From assembly GCF_018390605.1 (NCBI RefSeq), contig NZ_JAHBGD010000024.1, forward strand, positions 1-64,000: a DNA stretch of 64,000 nucleotides, in the 5' to 3' direction. Every line of letters starts with the position of its first letter. The stretch's first letter is position 1. The notes below the pieces were generated by a model. The model saw only the letters and a list, made by a program, of their open reading frames with translations, did no database searches and was not told the DNA's origin. Positions 9,340 to 19,096 of this stretch are shown one piece after another. The position numbers were made by a program, and so were the translations under genes. The stretch comes from Ancylobacter defluvii. Its GTDB lineage: Bacteria > Pseudomonadota > Alphaproteobacteria > Rhizobiales > Xanthobacteraceae.

Positions 9340-12300
9340 TGGTGGCGCGGTTTCTCGGCTTTCTCATCTATGCCCTGATCGGGCTGGTGCTGCTGGTGCT
9401 GGTCGCCTTCGGGGCGATCCAGACCCCGCCGGGCAAGGCCGTGCTGGCCCGCCTCGCCTCCTCGCTCGCCTCCACCCCTGGCATCGCCGTCAGCATCGAG
9501 GGCATAAGCGGCTTCATCCCCTCCGACATCGGGGTGGAGCGCATCATCCTGTCCGACGAGGAAGGCCCGTTCGCCAGCATTTCCGGCGCCCGGCTCTCCT
9601 GGAGCCCGCTGGCGCTGTTCAACCGCTCCGTCGACGTCTCGGCGCTGGAAGCCGCCAAGGTGGAGGTGCTGCGCCGCCCGCTGCCGCCGGCGGAACAGCC
9701 CGTGCCGCCGCCCTCCTCCTCGTCCGGCATCCCGCTGCTGCCGGTGCGGCTCGAACGCCTCGCCATCGACGAGATCATCCTCGCCGCGCCGGTGCTCGGC
9801 CACGCCGCCACGCTCGGCCTCACCGCCTCGGCGGATCTCTCGGCGGCGACCCGCGCGGTGTCGCTGAAGTTCGAGATCGATCGCCGCGACGCCCCCGGCC
9901 GCATCGCCGGCACCGCCGCCTATGCGCCGGAGAGCGGGCAGCTCGACCTCGACCTCTCCGCCGACGAGCCCAGCGGCGGCCTCATCGCCCGCGCCGCCGG
10001 CATGGACGGCCTGCCGGAACTCACCGCCTCGCTCAAGGGCAGCGGCACGCTCGACCAGTGGGACGGCCACCTTGCGCTGCAGGCCGGCACTCTGGCGCAC
10101 GCGTCCGGCGCCGCCGGCATCCGCGCCGTCACCGAGGGCCATCGCTTCACCGCCGCCATCGATGCCGATATCGCCCGGCTGCTTCCCGCCGACATCGCGC
10201 CGCTGTTCGAAGGCCGTACCGAGCTCGCCGCCGCCGCCACCCTCGATACCGCCAACCGCCTTGCCATCGAGAGTTCCAGCGTGCGGGCGGCCGGCTTCGG
10301 CGCCGCGATGAAGGGCAGCTTCGATCTCGACAGCCGCATCGCCGATCTCAGCTTCCAGGCCCGCGTGCCCGACAATGCCCGCTTCGCGGCGCTGGCGCCG
10401 GGGATGAGCTGGCAGTCCGGCACCCTCGAAGGCACGGTGAAGGGCAATATCGCCGCCCCGGCGGTCGACGCCCATGTGGTGGCAGCGGGTCTCGCCGGCG
10501 CCGGCTACGGCACCGGCACCCTGACCCTCGACGCCACCACCCGGCCCGACACGGAAGGCAACCTCGCGCTCACCGCCGAGGGCGAGGCGCAGGGCCTCAC
10601 CGCCACCGAGCCGCAAGTGGCCGCCGCGCTCGGCCCCACCGCCCGCTTCCAGGCCACCGGCCTGGTCCCGGCCGGCGACACGGCACTTTCGCGCCTCACC
10701 GGCCTCACCATACACCTCACCGGCCTCACCGCCCGCTTCACCGGCCAGGCCGACCGGGCGGCGATCGACGGCAATTTCAATGTCGAGCGCCTCGACCTCG
10801 CCACCCTCACCCCGCTGATCGAGCGGCCGCTGTCGGGCGAGGCGCAGTTCGACATCGGCATCAAGGCGAGCGACAACCTGTCCCGCCTGTCGCTGACCAT
10901 CAACGGCCGCTCGCAGAACGTCGTCACCGGCGTTCCCGCCGCCGACGGCTTCTTCGGCCGGGTGACGACCCTTACCGGGTCGCTGGAGCGTTCCGGCGAA
11001 ACAGCTATTTCGATCAACAACTTGCGGATGAATGCCGAGGGCCTCGCCTTTGCGATGGACGGCCATCTCGACACCTCCGCCGCCGATCTGCGCGCGAGCC
11101 TGAACCTTGCCGACCTCTCCCGCCTCGACCCCCGCGTCACCGGCGCGGTGGAAGCGCGCGGCGCCTTTTCCGGCTCGCTGGACGAGCTGAAGGCCACCGC
11201 GCAGGTGTCGATCCCGTCCGGCACGGCGATGGGCAAGCCAATTCAAGGACTTACGCTGGATTTCACCGGCAACGACATCACCGGCAACCCGAACGCCACC
11301 TTCCGCCTGAACGGCACGGTCGCCGGGCAGCCGGCGACCGGCAGCGGCGCCTTCGCCAGCGCGCCCGATGATCGGTTCGAGATACAAAACCTTGATATCG
11401 CTATCGGATCAGCGCGAGCCACCGGCGGCGTCACCATCACCGACGCCAGCCTCGCCACCGGCCGCCTGACCCTCGCCGCCCCCAACCTCGCCGACATCTC
11501 GCCGCTGGTGCTCACCGAGCTGGCCGGCAGCCTCAACGCCGACATCACCCTCGATATAAGCGAGGGTCGTCAACGGGTTGCGGTGAAGGGCAATGCCGAG
11601 CGCGTCGCTGCCGCCGGCCAGTCCGTCGCCATGGCCCGCATCGACGCCACAGTGATCGACCCCATCGGCGTGCCCTCCCTCGACGGCAGCGTCGAGATCC
11701 GCGGCGCCAATGTTTCCGGTCAAGTGATTGAAAACGCTACGATACGCGGCAAGGGCGGCACGGACGGCACCGACCTCACCGTCGACGCGACGGTGCAGAA
11801 CACCGCCCTGCGCGCCGCCGGCCGGCTGGCCCGGCAGGGCGATGGCGCCCGGCTGCGGCTCGATCGCCTCTCCGCCACCCGCGGCAGCACCACCATCGCC
11901 ACCACCGCGCCGGCCAACATCGCCTATGCCGGTGGCACCGTGACCATTGATCGCCTCGCCCTGAATGCCGGCGGCGGCAGCGTCACCGTGGCCGGCAGCG
12001 CTGGCGAACGCCTTGATCTGACAGCGGATTTACGGGCGATCCCGCTCTCCCTCGACGAGCTTGCCGCCCCGGGGCTGAACCTTTCCGGCACGCTGGCCGG
12101 CAATGCCCGCATCACCGGCACGGCGGCGGCGCCGACCGGCAACTACCAGCTCACCGTCACCCGGCTGTCGACGCCGGACGTCGCCCGCAGCGGTGCCGGA
12201 CCGTTCGACATCACCGCGCGCGGCGATCTCGGCAGCGGCCGCGCCACCATCCGCTCGGAGATAAGGGGCCGGTATCTTCAGGCACTTACCATCAACGGCT

Positions 12301-13613
12301 CGGTGCCGCTCGGCGCCGGCGCGCTCGATCTCGCCATTCGCGGCGGGGTCGATCTCGGCATCCTCAACCCGATGCTGGCGACCACCGGCGCCCAGGTGGT
12401 CGGCAACGCGGCGATCAACGCCACGGTCACCGGCACCGCGAGCGCGCCCAATGCCGGCGGCACCATCCGCATCACCGGCGGGCGCTATATCGACAGCCTC
12501 AACGGCATCAACCTCGACCGCATCGAGGCGGTGCTCACCGGCAACCAGCGCAGCGTCACCCTCACCTCCTTCTCCGCCCGCACCACCAATGGCGGCAGCC
12601 TCGCCGGCCGCGGCACCATCGGCCTCGACCCCGCCGCCGGCTTCCCGGGGCGGATCGAGATCGACATGGTCAACGCCCAGCTGGTGAACAGCGAGCTGAT
12701 GCGACTCGTCACCGAGGGGCGGATCGCGGTGGAAGGCGCTTTCCTCAACAATCCGCGCGTCACCGGCCGCATGGTGGTGCGCGCCCTCGACGTCAACATT
12801 CCCGACCGGCTGCCGGGCGGCGTCCAGAGCCTCAATGTCCGCCATGTCAATGCCGGCAAGCGCTCGGTGCCCGGCGCCGCCCGCGCCGCGCGGCGCGAGG
12901 CCCGCCCGGCGGATGCCGGCATCCCGCTAGACCTCACCATTTCGGCGCCGAACAACGTGTTCGTGCGCGGCATGGGGATCGAGGCCGAGCTCGGCGGCGA
13001 CATCCAACTGCGCGGCACCTCGTCGGCGCCGGTGGCAATGGGTGGCTTCGAGATGCGGCGCGGCAATTTCGATTTCGTCGGCCGCCGCCTCTCCTTCACC
13101 CGCGGCCGGGTGACCTTCACCGGCACCACCGATCCCGAGCTGGATTTCGTGGCGGAGACCACGGCGAGCGACGTCACCGCCCGCATCATCGTCACCGGGC
13201 CGGCCTCGGCGCCGGAGATCGACTTCACCTCCACTCCCACCCTGCCGCAGGACGAGGTGCTGTCGCGGCTGCTGTTCGGCCGCTCGGTCGGCCAGCTGTC
13301 TTCCGGGCAGGCGCTGCAGATCGCCCAGACCGTCGCCCAGTTCTCCGGCGGCTCGGGCGTGCTCAACGATGTGCGCCGCTCACTCGGGGTCGACAGCCTC
13401 GTGGTCGGCACCGACGACGCCGGCACCGGCGGGCAGGTCGGCGTCGGCCGGCGGCTCAACGACAACATCTATCTCGGCGTGCGGCAGGGCACGAGCGCCA
13501 ACTCCAGCAAGGTGACGGTCGATGTCGACGTCACCAAGAACATCCGCCTGCAGGGCGCCACCTCGGCCGGCGGCGCGGCGGAAGTCGGCATCGGCGCCCA
13601 GTGGGACTACTGA
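9339..13613 (+). CDS. tamB: Translocation and assembly module inner-membrane protein TamB
   Basis: A 1424-residue protein anchored by one N-terminal membrane helix (FLIYALIGLVLLVLVAFGAI, about residues 7-26), followed by a very long periplasmic beta-rich region of the AsmA/bridge-like lipid-transfer type. The C-terminal 300 residues form the conserved DUF490/TamB domain, with PASAPEIDFTSTPTLPQDEV, then LSRLLFGRSV, and ending VGIGAQWDY. It spans the periplasm to TamA and is now grouped with proteins that move phospholipids to the outer membrane. Its ATG shares one base with the tamA stop, so the two are translationally coupled. Length is typical for alphaproteobacterial TamB. Confidence 0.95.
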   Translation: MVARFLGFLIYALIGLVLLVLVAFGAIQTPPGKAVLARLASSLASTPGIAVSIEGISGFIPSDIGVERIILSDEEGPFASISGARLSWSPLALFNRSVDVSALEAAKVEVLRRPLPPAEQPVPPPSSSSGIPLLPVRLERLAIDEIILAAPVLGHAATLGLTASADLSAATRAVSLKFEIDRRDAPGRIAGTAAYAPESGQLDLDLSADEPSGGLIARAAGMDGLPELTASLKGSGTLDQWDGHLALQAGTLAHASGAAGIRAVTEGHRFTAAIDADIARLLPADIAPLFEGRTELAAAATLDTANRLAIESSSVRAAGFGAAMKGSFDLDSRIADLSFQARVPDNARFAALAPGMSWQSGTLEGTVKGNIAAPAVDAHVVAAGLAGAGYGTGTLTLDATTRPDTEGNLALTAEGEAQGLTATEPQVAAALGPTARFQATGLVPAGDTALSRLTGLTIHLTGLTARFTGQADRAAIDGNFNVERLDLATLTPLIERPLSGEAQFDIGIKASDNLSRLSLTINGRSQNVVTGVPAADGFFGRVTTLTGSLERSGETAISINNLRMNAEGLAFAMDGHLDTSAADLRASLNLADLSRLDPRVTGAVEARGAFSGSLDELKATAQVSIPSGTAMGKPIQGLTLDFTGNDITGNPNATFRLNGTVAGQPATGSGAFASAPDDRFEIQNLDIAIGSARATGGVTITDASLATGRLTLAAPNLADISPLVLTELAGSLNADITLDISEGRQRVAVKGNAERVAAAGQSVAMARIDATVIDPIGVPSLDGSVEIRGANVSGQVIENATIRGKGGTDGTDLTVDATVQNTALRAAGRLARQGDGARLRLDRLSATRGSTTIATTAPANIAYAGGTVTIDRLALNAGGGSVTVAGSAGERLDLTADLRAIPLSLDELAAPGLNLSGTLAGNARITGTAAAPTGNYQLTVTRLSTPDVARSGAGPFDITARGDLGSGRATIRSEIRGRYLQALTINGSVPLGAGALDLAIRGGVDLGILNPMLATTGAQVVGNAAINATVTGTASAPNAGGTIRITGGRYIDSLNGINLDRIEAVLTGNQRSVTLTSFSARTTNGGSLAGRGTIGLDPAAGFPGRIEIDMVNAQLVNSELMRLVTEGRIAVEGAFLNNPRVTGRMVVRALDVNIPDRLPGGVQSLNVRHVNAGKRSVPGAARAARREARPADAGIPLDLTISAPNNVFVRGMGIEAELGGDIQLRGTSSAPVAMGGFEMRRGNFDFVGRRLSFTRGRVTFTGTTDPELDFVAETTASDVTARIIVTGPASAPEIDFTSTPTLPQDEVLSRLLFGRSVGQLSSGQALQIAQTVAQFSGGSGVLNDVRRSLGVDSLVVGTDDAGTGGQVGVGRRLNDNIYLGVRQGTSANSSKVTVDVDVTKNIRLQGATSAGGAAEVGIGAQWDY

Positions 13614-13632
13614 GCGCCGGCCATCTTGGCGG

Positions 13633-14433
13633 TCAGGCGGCGCGGTAGCGTTCCGCCGGGCTGGCAAGCGACAGTTCGGGATGCAGCGCCGACCGTGCGG
13701 CTTCGAACGCCTTCCATTTGTCGAGATCGCGCAGCGAGGGGATGGTCACCAGCTCGCCGAGTTCGAGCCCCTTCAGCGCCGCCGCCACGAGGTCGTCGAC
13801 CGGCATCACCATGTCGGCCGGCAGCCGCGCGGGATCGATGCCGGCACGGTCGAAGAATTCGGTACGCGTATAGCCGGGCAACACCGCCTGCACCCGCACC
13901 GGCCCGTCCTTCAGTTCGCCGTTCAGCGACTGGGTAAACGACAGCACATAGGCCTTGGTCGCGGCATAAGCGCCGGCGAACGCCTCCGACGCCAGCGCCA
14001 CCACCGAGGCGACGTTCACCAGCGTGCCGTTGCCCCGCGCGGTGAACGCGTTGACCGCGGCGAAGGACAGCCGGGTGAGCGCCGTCACGTTCAGCTGCAC
14101 CATCGCCATGGTGGCGGCGAGGTCGCCGCCCGTCACGCCGCTGCCGGTGCCGATGCCGGCATTGTTGACCACCAGCGTGATCGTCGGATCGGCCTCGATC
14201 CGGGCCGCGACGCGCTCGACATCGCCGGCCACGCCGAGATCGGCCGGCAGGACATCGACCTTGCGGCCGGTCTCGGCGCGAAGCTCGGCGGCAAGCGCCT
14301 CCAGCCGCGCCGCATCGCGGGCAACGAGAACGAGGTCGTGGCCGCGGCGTGCAAGCTGCTGCGCGTAGCTCTTGCCGATGCCGGACGAGGAGCCGGTGAC
14401 GAGAGCGGTGCCGGATGGGATGGGGGACGACAT
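13633..14433 (-). CDS. Short-chain dehydrogenase/reductase
   Basis: A 266-residue classical SDR. The NAD(P)-binding TGSSSGIG is at residues 14-21, the NNAG motif at residues 89-92, the catalytic Ser in NVASVVAL and YAATK (Tyr and Lys of the catalytic triad) at about residues 154-158. An Arg at residue 38 after the second beta strand (VLVARDAARLE) favours NADP. It most resembles broad-specificity oxidoreductases annotated as DltE/YqjQ-like; the substrate is unknown. It is convergent with tamB (19 bp gap) and divergent from the photolyase gene. Confidence 0.87.
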   Translation of the reverse strand: MSSPIPSGTALVTGSSSGIGKSYAQQLARRGHDLVLVARDAARLEALAAELRAETGRKVDVLPADLGVAGDVERVAARIEADPTITLVVNNAGIGTGSGVTGGDLAATMAMVQLNVTALTRLSFAAVNAFTARGNGTLVNVASVVALASEAFAGAYAATKAYVLSFTQSLNGELKDGPVRVQAVLPGYTRTEFFDRAGIDPARLPADMVMPVDDLVAAALKGLELGELVTIPSLRDLDKWKAFEAARSALHPELSLASPAERYRAA

Positions 14434-14598
14434 GATAGCCTCACGGAAAATGGCGGCGCACCGCCGGGTTCGGATTTACAGTATGATCGACATGAATAAT
14501 CCGCAAGCTGTCCCGCCACCCGCTTTTCGCCATCGCACGATCCATCCGGCCGGCCGCCGCGTAGAAGCTCCCGCCTGTTCCGTGCCAATGGCCTGCAC

Positions 14599-16047
14599 AT
14601 GACCCACACCACCTCCGCCCCCACCCTCGTCTGGTTCCGCGACGATCTGCGCCTCGCCGACAATCCGGCGCTCGCCGCCGCGCTGGCGCAGGAGCGGCCG
14701 CTGATCCTCCTCTATGTGCTGGACGAGGCGACGCCCGGCCTGCGCTCCCTTGGCGGCGCGGCCCGCTGGTGGCTAGGCCGCTCGCTGGCAGCCCTCGCCG
14801 CCGATATCGAACGGGCCGGCGGAAGCCTGCTGCTGCGGCGTGGGCCGGCCGACGAGGTGCTGCGCGATCTCGTCCGGGAGGCCGGCGTCGTATCGGTGCA
14901 CTGGAACCGGCGCTACGACGCCGGCGCCATCGCCCTCGACCGCCGCATCAAGGCCGAGCTGACGCGGGCCGGCGTCGAGGTGACCAGCCATTCGGCTACG
15001 CTGCTGCACGAGCCCTGGACGCTGCGTACCAAATCCGGCGGGCCGTATCGCGTCTTCACCCCGTTCTACCGTGCCGCCGCGCCGCTCGGCCCGCGCAGGA
15101 TCGTCCCCAGGCCAGAGGCCCTGCCGCCCGGCCCGGACCTGCCCGGCGACACGCTCGCGGCATGGCACCTCGAACCCGCCCAGCCGGACTGGGCCGGCGG
15201 CCTGCGCGCGAGCTGGCAACCGGGCGAGGCGGGCGCGCACGAGGTGCTGCGCGGCTTTCTCGATCACGGCATCCACGGCTATGCCGAGCGGCGCGACCGG
15301 CCGGACAGCGAGCACACCTCGCGGCTGTCACCCTTCCTGCGCTTCGGCAATCTCTCGCCGGTGCAGGCGCTGGCCGCCCTCCACCATGCCGCCGAAGCCG
15401 GCGAGGCGCTGGGCCGCGACGTCGAGAAGTTCCGCAGCGAACTCTATTGGCGGGAGTTCTCCTACCATTTGCTGTTCCACAACCCCGACCTCGCGACCAC
15501 CAACGTCAACCACCGCTTCGACAGCTTCGCATGGCGCGACGACGGCGCCTTCGAGCGCGCCTGGCGGCGCGGCCGCACCGGCTACCCGATCGTCGACGCC
15601 GGCATGCGCCAGCTGTGGCAGACCGGCTGGATGCACAACCGGGTGCGGATGATCGCCGCCTCCTTCCTCATCAAGCACGGCCTCGTCGACTGGCGGCGTG
15701 GCGAGGCCTGGTTCTGGGACACGCTGGTCGATGCCGATCCGGCCAATAATCCCGCCAGCTGGCAATGGGTCGCCGGCTCCGGCGCCGATGCCGCCCCCTA
15801 TTTCCGCATCTTCAATCCGATGTTGCAGGGCGAGAAATTCGATCCCGACGGCGCCTATGTCCGCCGCTTCGTGCCGGAGCTGGCGGAGCTGCCGGCGGAT
15901 GTCATCCACCAGCCATGGCGGGCGAAGCCGGAGGTGCTGGCCCGTGCCGGCGTCGAGCTCGGCACCGGCTATCCGCGCCCGATCGTGGAACACGGCGCCG
16001 CGCGCGAGCGGGCGCTCGCCGCTTATCATCGCAGCGGCGAGGAATGA
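14599..16047 (+). CDS. phrB: Deoxyribodipyrimidine photo-lyase
   Basis: A 482-residue class I photolyase/cryptochrome. The N-terminal antenna-binding alpha/beta domain starts with TLVWFRDDLRLADNPAL. The FAD-binding helical domain carries YWREFSYHLLFHNPDL, GYPIVDAGMRQLWQTGWMHNR and the C-terminal ASWQWVAGSG(A)DAAPYFRIFNP block, all hallmarks of CPD photolyases that repair cyclobutane dimers with blue light. No long C-terminal extension of a cryptochrome type is seen. No clear Shine-Dalgarno sequence precedes the ATG at 14599. The 165 bp to the divergent SDR gene contain the promoter. Confidence 0.93.
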   Translation: MTHTTSAPTLVWFRDDLRLADNPALAAALAQERPLILLYVLDEATPGLRSLGGAARWWLGRSLAALAADIERAGGSLLLRRGPADEVLRDLVREAGVVSVHWNRRYDAGAIALDRRIKAELTRAGVEVTSHSATLLHEPWTLRTKSGGPYRVFTPFYRAAAPLGPRRIVPRPEALPPGPDLPGDTLAAWHLEPAQPDWAGGLRASWQPGEAGAHEVLRGFLDHGIHGYAERRDRPDSEHTSRLSPFLRFGNLSPVQALAALHHAAEAGEALGRDVEKFRSELYWREFSYHLLFHNPDLATTNVNHRFDSFAWRDDGAFERAWRRGRTGYPIVDAGMRQLWQTGWMHNRVRMIAASFLIKHGLVDWRRGEAWFWDTLVDADPANNPASWQWVAGSGADAAPYFRIFNPMLQGEKFDPDGAYVRRFVPELAELPADVIHQPWRAKPEVLARAGVELGTGYPRPIVEHGAARERALAAYHRSGEE

Positions 16048-16123
16048 CGGCGACAAAGGTTGCCGAGCCGGTTTCCGGCTACTATTTTCTGTGCCCCTTG
16101 AACCGACATATGAAATCAGCACC

Positions 16124-17155
16124 ATGGATATCCGCAACGGTCTCGTCGAGGCGATCGGCAACACGCCGCTCATCAAACTCAAGCGCGCCTCGGAAGAGAC
16201 CGGCTGCACCATTCTCGGCAAGGCGGAATTCCTCAATCCCGGCCAGTCGGTGAAGGACCGCGCGGCGCTGTTCATCATCCAGGATGCGGTGAACAAGGGC
16301 CAGCTCAAGCCCGGCGGCGTCATCGTCGAGGGCACCGCCGGCAATACCGGCATCGGCCTCGCCTTGGTCGGCAACGCGCTCGGCTTCCGCTCGGTGATCG
16401 TCATTCCCGAGACCCAGAGCCAGGAAAAGAAGGACATGCTGCGGCTTGCCGGCGCCACGCTGGTCGAGGTGCCCGCCGTGGCCTACGCCAATCCGAACAA
16501 TTACGTGAAGGTCTCCGGCCGCCTCGCCGAGGCGCTGGCCAAGACCGAGCCGAACGGCGCCGTCTGGGCCAACCAGTTCGACAACGTCGCCAACCGGCAG
16601 GCGCATATCGAGACCACCGGCCCGGAGATCTGGGCGCAGACCGACGGCAAGGTCGACGGCTTCGTCAGCGCGGTCGGCACCGGCGGCACGCTGGCCGGCT
16701 GCGCCATCGCGCTGAAGCAGCGCAATCCCAACATCAAGGTCGCCCTCGCCGATCCCTTCGGCGCCGCGCTCTACAGCTACTACACCACCGGCGAGCTGAA
16801 ATCCGAAGGCTCCTCGATCACCGAGGGTATCGGCCAGGGCCGCATCACCGCCAATCTGGAAGACGCCCCCATCGACATCGCCTACCAGATCCCCGACGCC
16901 GAGGCGGTGCAGATCGTGTTCGATCTCCTGGAGTTCGAGGGCCTGTGCCTTGGCGGCTCGTCGGGCATCAACATCGCCGGCGCCATCCGCCTCGCCAGGG
17001 AGCTCGGTCCCGGCCACACCATCGCGACCCTGCTGTGCGATTTCGGCACCCGCTACCAGTCGAAGCTGTTCAACCCGGTCTTCCTGCGCGAGAAGGGCCT
17101 GCCGGTCCCCGGCTGGCTTGAGCGCACGATCAATGTCCCGAACGTGATGCAGTGA
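16124..17155 (+). CDS. cysK: Cysteine synthase A (O-acetylserine thiol-lyase)
   Basis: A 343-residue PLP enzyme that makes cysteine from O-acetylserine and sulfide. The PLP lysine is Lys44 in NPGQSVKDRAA, the phosphate-binding loop is EGTAGNTGIG and the C-terminal GGSSGIN is present. At 343 residues it is about 20-30 longer than E. coli CysK, with the extra length at the C terminus (KGLPVPGWLE), as in other alphaproteobacterial CysA-type enzymes. The frame opens upstream inside the photolyase gene; the ATG at 16124 gives the family N terminus. The stop overlaps the start of the alanyl-tRNA editing gene by one base, so the pair is co-translated. Confidence 0.93.
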   Translation: MDIRNGLVEAIGNTPLIKLKRASEETGCTILGKAEFLNPGQSVKDRAALFIIQDAVNKGQLKPGGVIVEGTAGNTGIGLALVGNALGFRSVIVIPETQSQEKKDMLRLAGATLVEVPAVAYANPNNYVKVSGRLAEALAKTEPNGAVWANQFDNVANRQAHIETTGPEIWAQTDGKVDGFVSAVGTGGTLAGCAIALKQRNPNIKVALADPFGAALYSYYTTGELKSEGSSITEGIGQGRITANLEDAPIDIAYQIPDAEAVQIVFDLLEFEGLCLGGSSGINIAGAIRLARELGPGHTIATLLCDFGTRYQSKLFNPVFLREKGLPVPGWLERTINVPNVMQ

Positions 17156-17868
17156 TGGCAACCGAGCTTCTGTTCCGCGACGACGCCTATCTGGTCGAGA
17201 CTCCGGCGACGGTGGTCGGCGTGACGCCTGAAGGCGGGGTCGTGCTCGATCGTTCGGTATTCTATGCCACCGCCGGCGGCCAGCCGGGCGATACCGGCTG
17301 GCTGGTCGGTGCCGATGGCACCGAGGCCGCGATCACCGGCGCCGTGTGGTCGGCGGACAAGCAGGACATCGTCCATCTTCTGGCGCCCGATGCGGTCCGC
17401 CCGGCGCCGGGCGACACGCTGGTCGCCCGCCTCGACTGGGCGCCGCGCTATAACCGCATGCGCATGCACACGGCGCTGCACCTGCTCTCCGTCGCCCTGC
17501 CCTATCCGGTGACCGGCGGCTCGATCGGCGAGCAGGAGAGCCGGCTCGACTTCGACATTCCCGATGCCGGCCTCGACAAGGACGCCATCACCGCCCGCGT
17601 CAACGAACTGATCGCCAGCGACGCCGCCGTCACCGAAAGCTGGATCACCGACGCCGAGCTCGACGCCAATCCGGGTCTGGTGAAAACCCTGTCGGTCAAG
17701 CCGCCGCGGGGCTCGGGCCGGGTGCGGCTGGTGCGGATCGGCGAGATCGACCTCCAGCCCTGCGGCGGCACTCATGTGCGCCGGCTCGGCGAGATCGGCC
17801 CGGTCGTCGTCAGCAAGATCGAGAAGAAGGGCCAGCAGAACCGCCGCGTCCGGCTCGCCCTCGCCTGA
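17155..17868 (+). CDS. Alanyl-tRNA editing protein AlaX
   Basis: A 237-residue free-standing homologue of the AlaRS editing domain. It hydrolyses Ser-tRNA(Ala) or Gly-tRNA(Ala). The zinc and catalytic residues are all visible: His105 and His109 in MHTALHLL, and Cys203 and His207 in PCGGTHV. The N-terminal GGQPGDTG loop of the AlaX-M/L type is at residues 41-48. It overlaps cysK by TGATG and precedes a mercaptopyruvate sulfurtransferase by 48 bp. Placement with cysteine biosynthesis genes suggests expression under the same conditions, when serine flux is high; that is inference. Confidence 0.9.
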   Translation: MATELLFRDDAYLVETPATVVGVTPEGGVVLDRSVFYATAGGQPGDTGWLVGADGTEAAITGAVWSADKQDIVHLLAPDAVRPAPGDTLVARLDWAPRYNRMRMHTALHLLSVALPYPVTGGSIGEQESRLDFDIPDAGLDKDAITARVNELIASDAAVTESWITDAELDANPGLVKTLSVKPPRGSGRVRLVRIGEIDLQPCGGTHVRRLGEIGPVVVSKIEKKGQQNRRVRLALA

Positions 17869-17916
17869 GCGCGGTTGCAGCGCTCGCCCTATAGCGACCA
17901 CACAGGGATCACGCCC

Positions 17917-18780
17917 ATGACCACCGCCTCGGCCGTCCCGTCCGGCAGCCGCTTCGTCACCACCCAGTGGCTGGCCGAGCATCTCAACGCCCCCGATGTC
18001 GTCGTCGTCGATGCCTCCTGGCATCTGCCGACCGCCGGGCGCGCCGCGCGTGCCGAATATCTCGACGCGCATGTTCCCGGCGCGGTGTTCTTCGACATCG
18101 ATGCCGTCGCCGACCGGTCGAGCGGCCTGCCGCATATGCTGCCTACGGAACAGGCATTCAGCGAGGCGGTCGGCGCGCTGGGCATCGGCGACGGCATGAC
18201 CATCGTGGTCTATGACAGCCTCGGCCTGTTCTCGGCGGCGCGCGGCTGGTGGACCTTCTTCGTGTTCGGCGCCGCCAACGTCTTCGTGCTCGAGGGCGGG
18301 CTGCCGCAATGGCGCGACGAGCGCCGCCCGCTCGAAAGCGGCGAAGTGCAGCGCCCACCGGCCCGCTTCACCGCCCGCCTCGACCGCCGCCGCGTTGCTG
18401 GCGTCGAGGATATGGCGCAGGCGAGCGAAGCCGGCGGGGCGCAGATCCTCGATGCCCGTCCCGGCGACCGCTTCCGCGGCGAGGCGCCGGATCCGCGGCC
18501 GGGCGTGCGCGCCGGGCACATACCGGGCGCCCTCAACCTGCCGTCCTCGAGCGTGGTGGCGAATGGCCGGCTGCGCGATGCCGAGGACCTGCGCGCCGTC
18601 GTCGCCGCGGCGGGCGTCGATACCGGCAAGCCGGTGATCACCAGCTGCGGCTCCGGCGTCACCGCCGCCATCCTCTGGATGGCGCTGGACAGTCTCGGCA
18701 CCCCGCCGGTGGCGCTCTATGACGGCTCGTGGGCCGAGTGGGGCTCCTCGGAACGGCTGATCGCCATCGGCCCGGCCTGA
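17917..18780 (+). CDS. sseA: 3-Mercaptopyruvate sulfurtransferase
   Basis: A 287-residue two-rhodanese-domain sulfurtransferase. The catalytic Cys244 sits in CGSGVTA, the loop sequence of mercaptopyruvate sulfurtransferases rather than the CRKGVTA loop of thiosulfate rhodaneses. The N-terminal inactive rhodanese domain covers about residues 15-135 and the active one residues 155-280. It transfers sulfane sulfur from mercaptopyruvate, a cysteine catabolite, so its place after cysK and alaX fits cysteine metabolism. Start ATG at 17917 is preferred over the upstream in-frame ATG at 17875, since it gives the family N terminus. Confidence 0.92.
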   Translation: MTTASAVPSGSRFVTTQWLAEHLNAPDVVVVDASWHLPTAGRAARAEYLDAHVPGAVFFDIDAVADRSSGLPHMLPTEQAFSEAVGALGIGDGMTIVVYDSLGLFSAARGWWTFFVFGAANVFVLEGGLPQWRDERRPLESGEVQRPPARFTARLDRRRVAGVEDMAQASEAGGAQILDARPGDRFRGEAPDPRPGVRAGHIPGALNLPSSSVVANGRLRDAEDLRAVVAAAGVDTGKPVITSCGSGVTAAILWMALDSLGTPPVALYDGSWAEWGSSERLIAIGPA

Positions 18781-19022
18781 CCGCCGGCAACCCAGCCTTC
18801 CGGCGAACCGAGAGAGCCCTTACCTCGGAGCCCTCGCGTCCACACTCTCGCCTCTGAGCCCTCGCGTCCGAGCCATCACCGCCCCATCCCGAGCCCGCCC
18901 TTTCCTGCCCTCTCCCCATTGGGGAGAGGTGGCCCGCGAAGCGGGTCGGTGAGGGGCGAGCCCGCTCCGGCCCTGGCGAGCGCCACACCAGCCGACCGTC
19001 GCCACCAGCGACCACCAACGAA
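18781..19022. other. Non-coding region with direct repeat and extragenic palindrome
   Basis: The convergent gap between sseA and aapP. GAGCCCTCGCGTCC occurs twice (18828-18841 and 18856-18869). The second copy of the dispersed palindrome follows, then the aap terminator. I see no gene in the roughly 300 bp between sseA and aapP. Confidence 0.6.
18909..18960. repeat. Dispersed extragenic palindrome, copy 2
   Basis: CCTCTCCCC (18909-18917) and GGGGAGAGG (18921-18929) form a 9-bp stem with loop ATT. A second small hairpin CCCGC-GAA-GCGGG (18933-18945) and the sequence TCGGTGAGGGG follow. Its core is the same as the element at 6058. Confidence 0.6.
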
Positions 19023-19050
19023 AACGGCCGCCTCTTCTCAGGCGGCCGTT
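19023..19050 (-). terminator. Rho-independent terminator of the aap operon
   Basis: AACGGCCGCC and GGCGGCCGTT make a perfect 10-bp stem around an 8-base loop. Read on the minus strand the stem is followed by TTTTCG. It lies 46 bp after the aapP stop codon. Confidence 0.75.
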
Positions 19051-19096
19051 CGCATTCCATTCGCATTCCGGCCCCCATGCGGGGATCGCAGCCCCC

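Noticed and set aside
9312..11387. Open frames opposite and in the +2 frame of tamB
   Set aside because: Shadow frames of tamB; no domain or plausible start.
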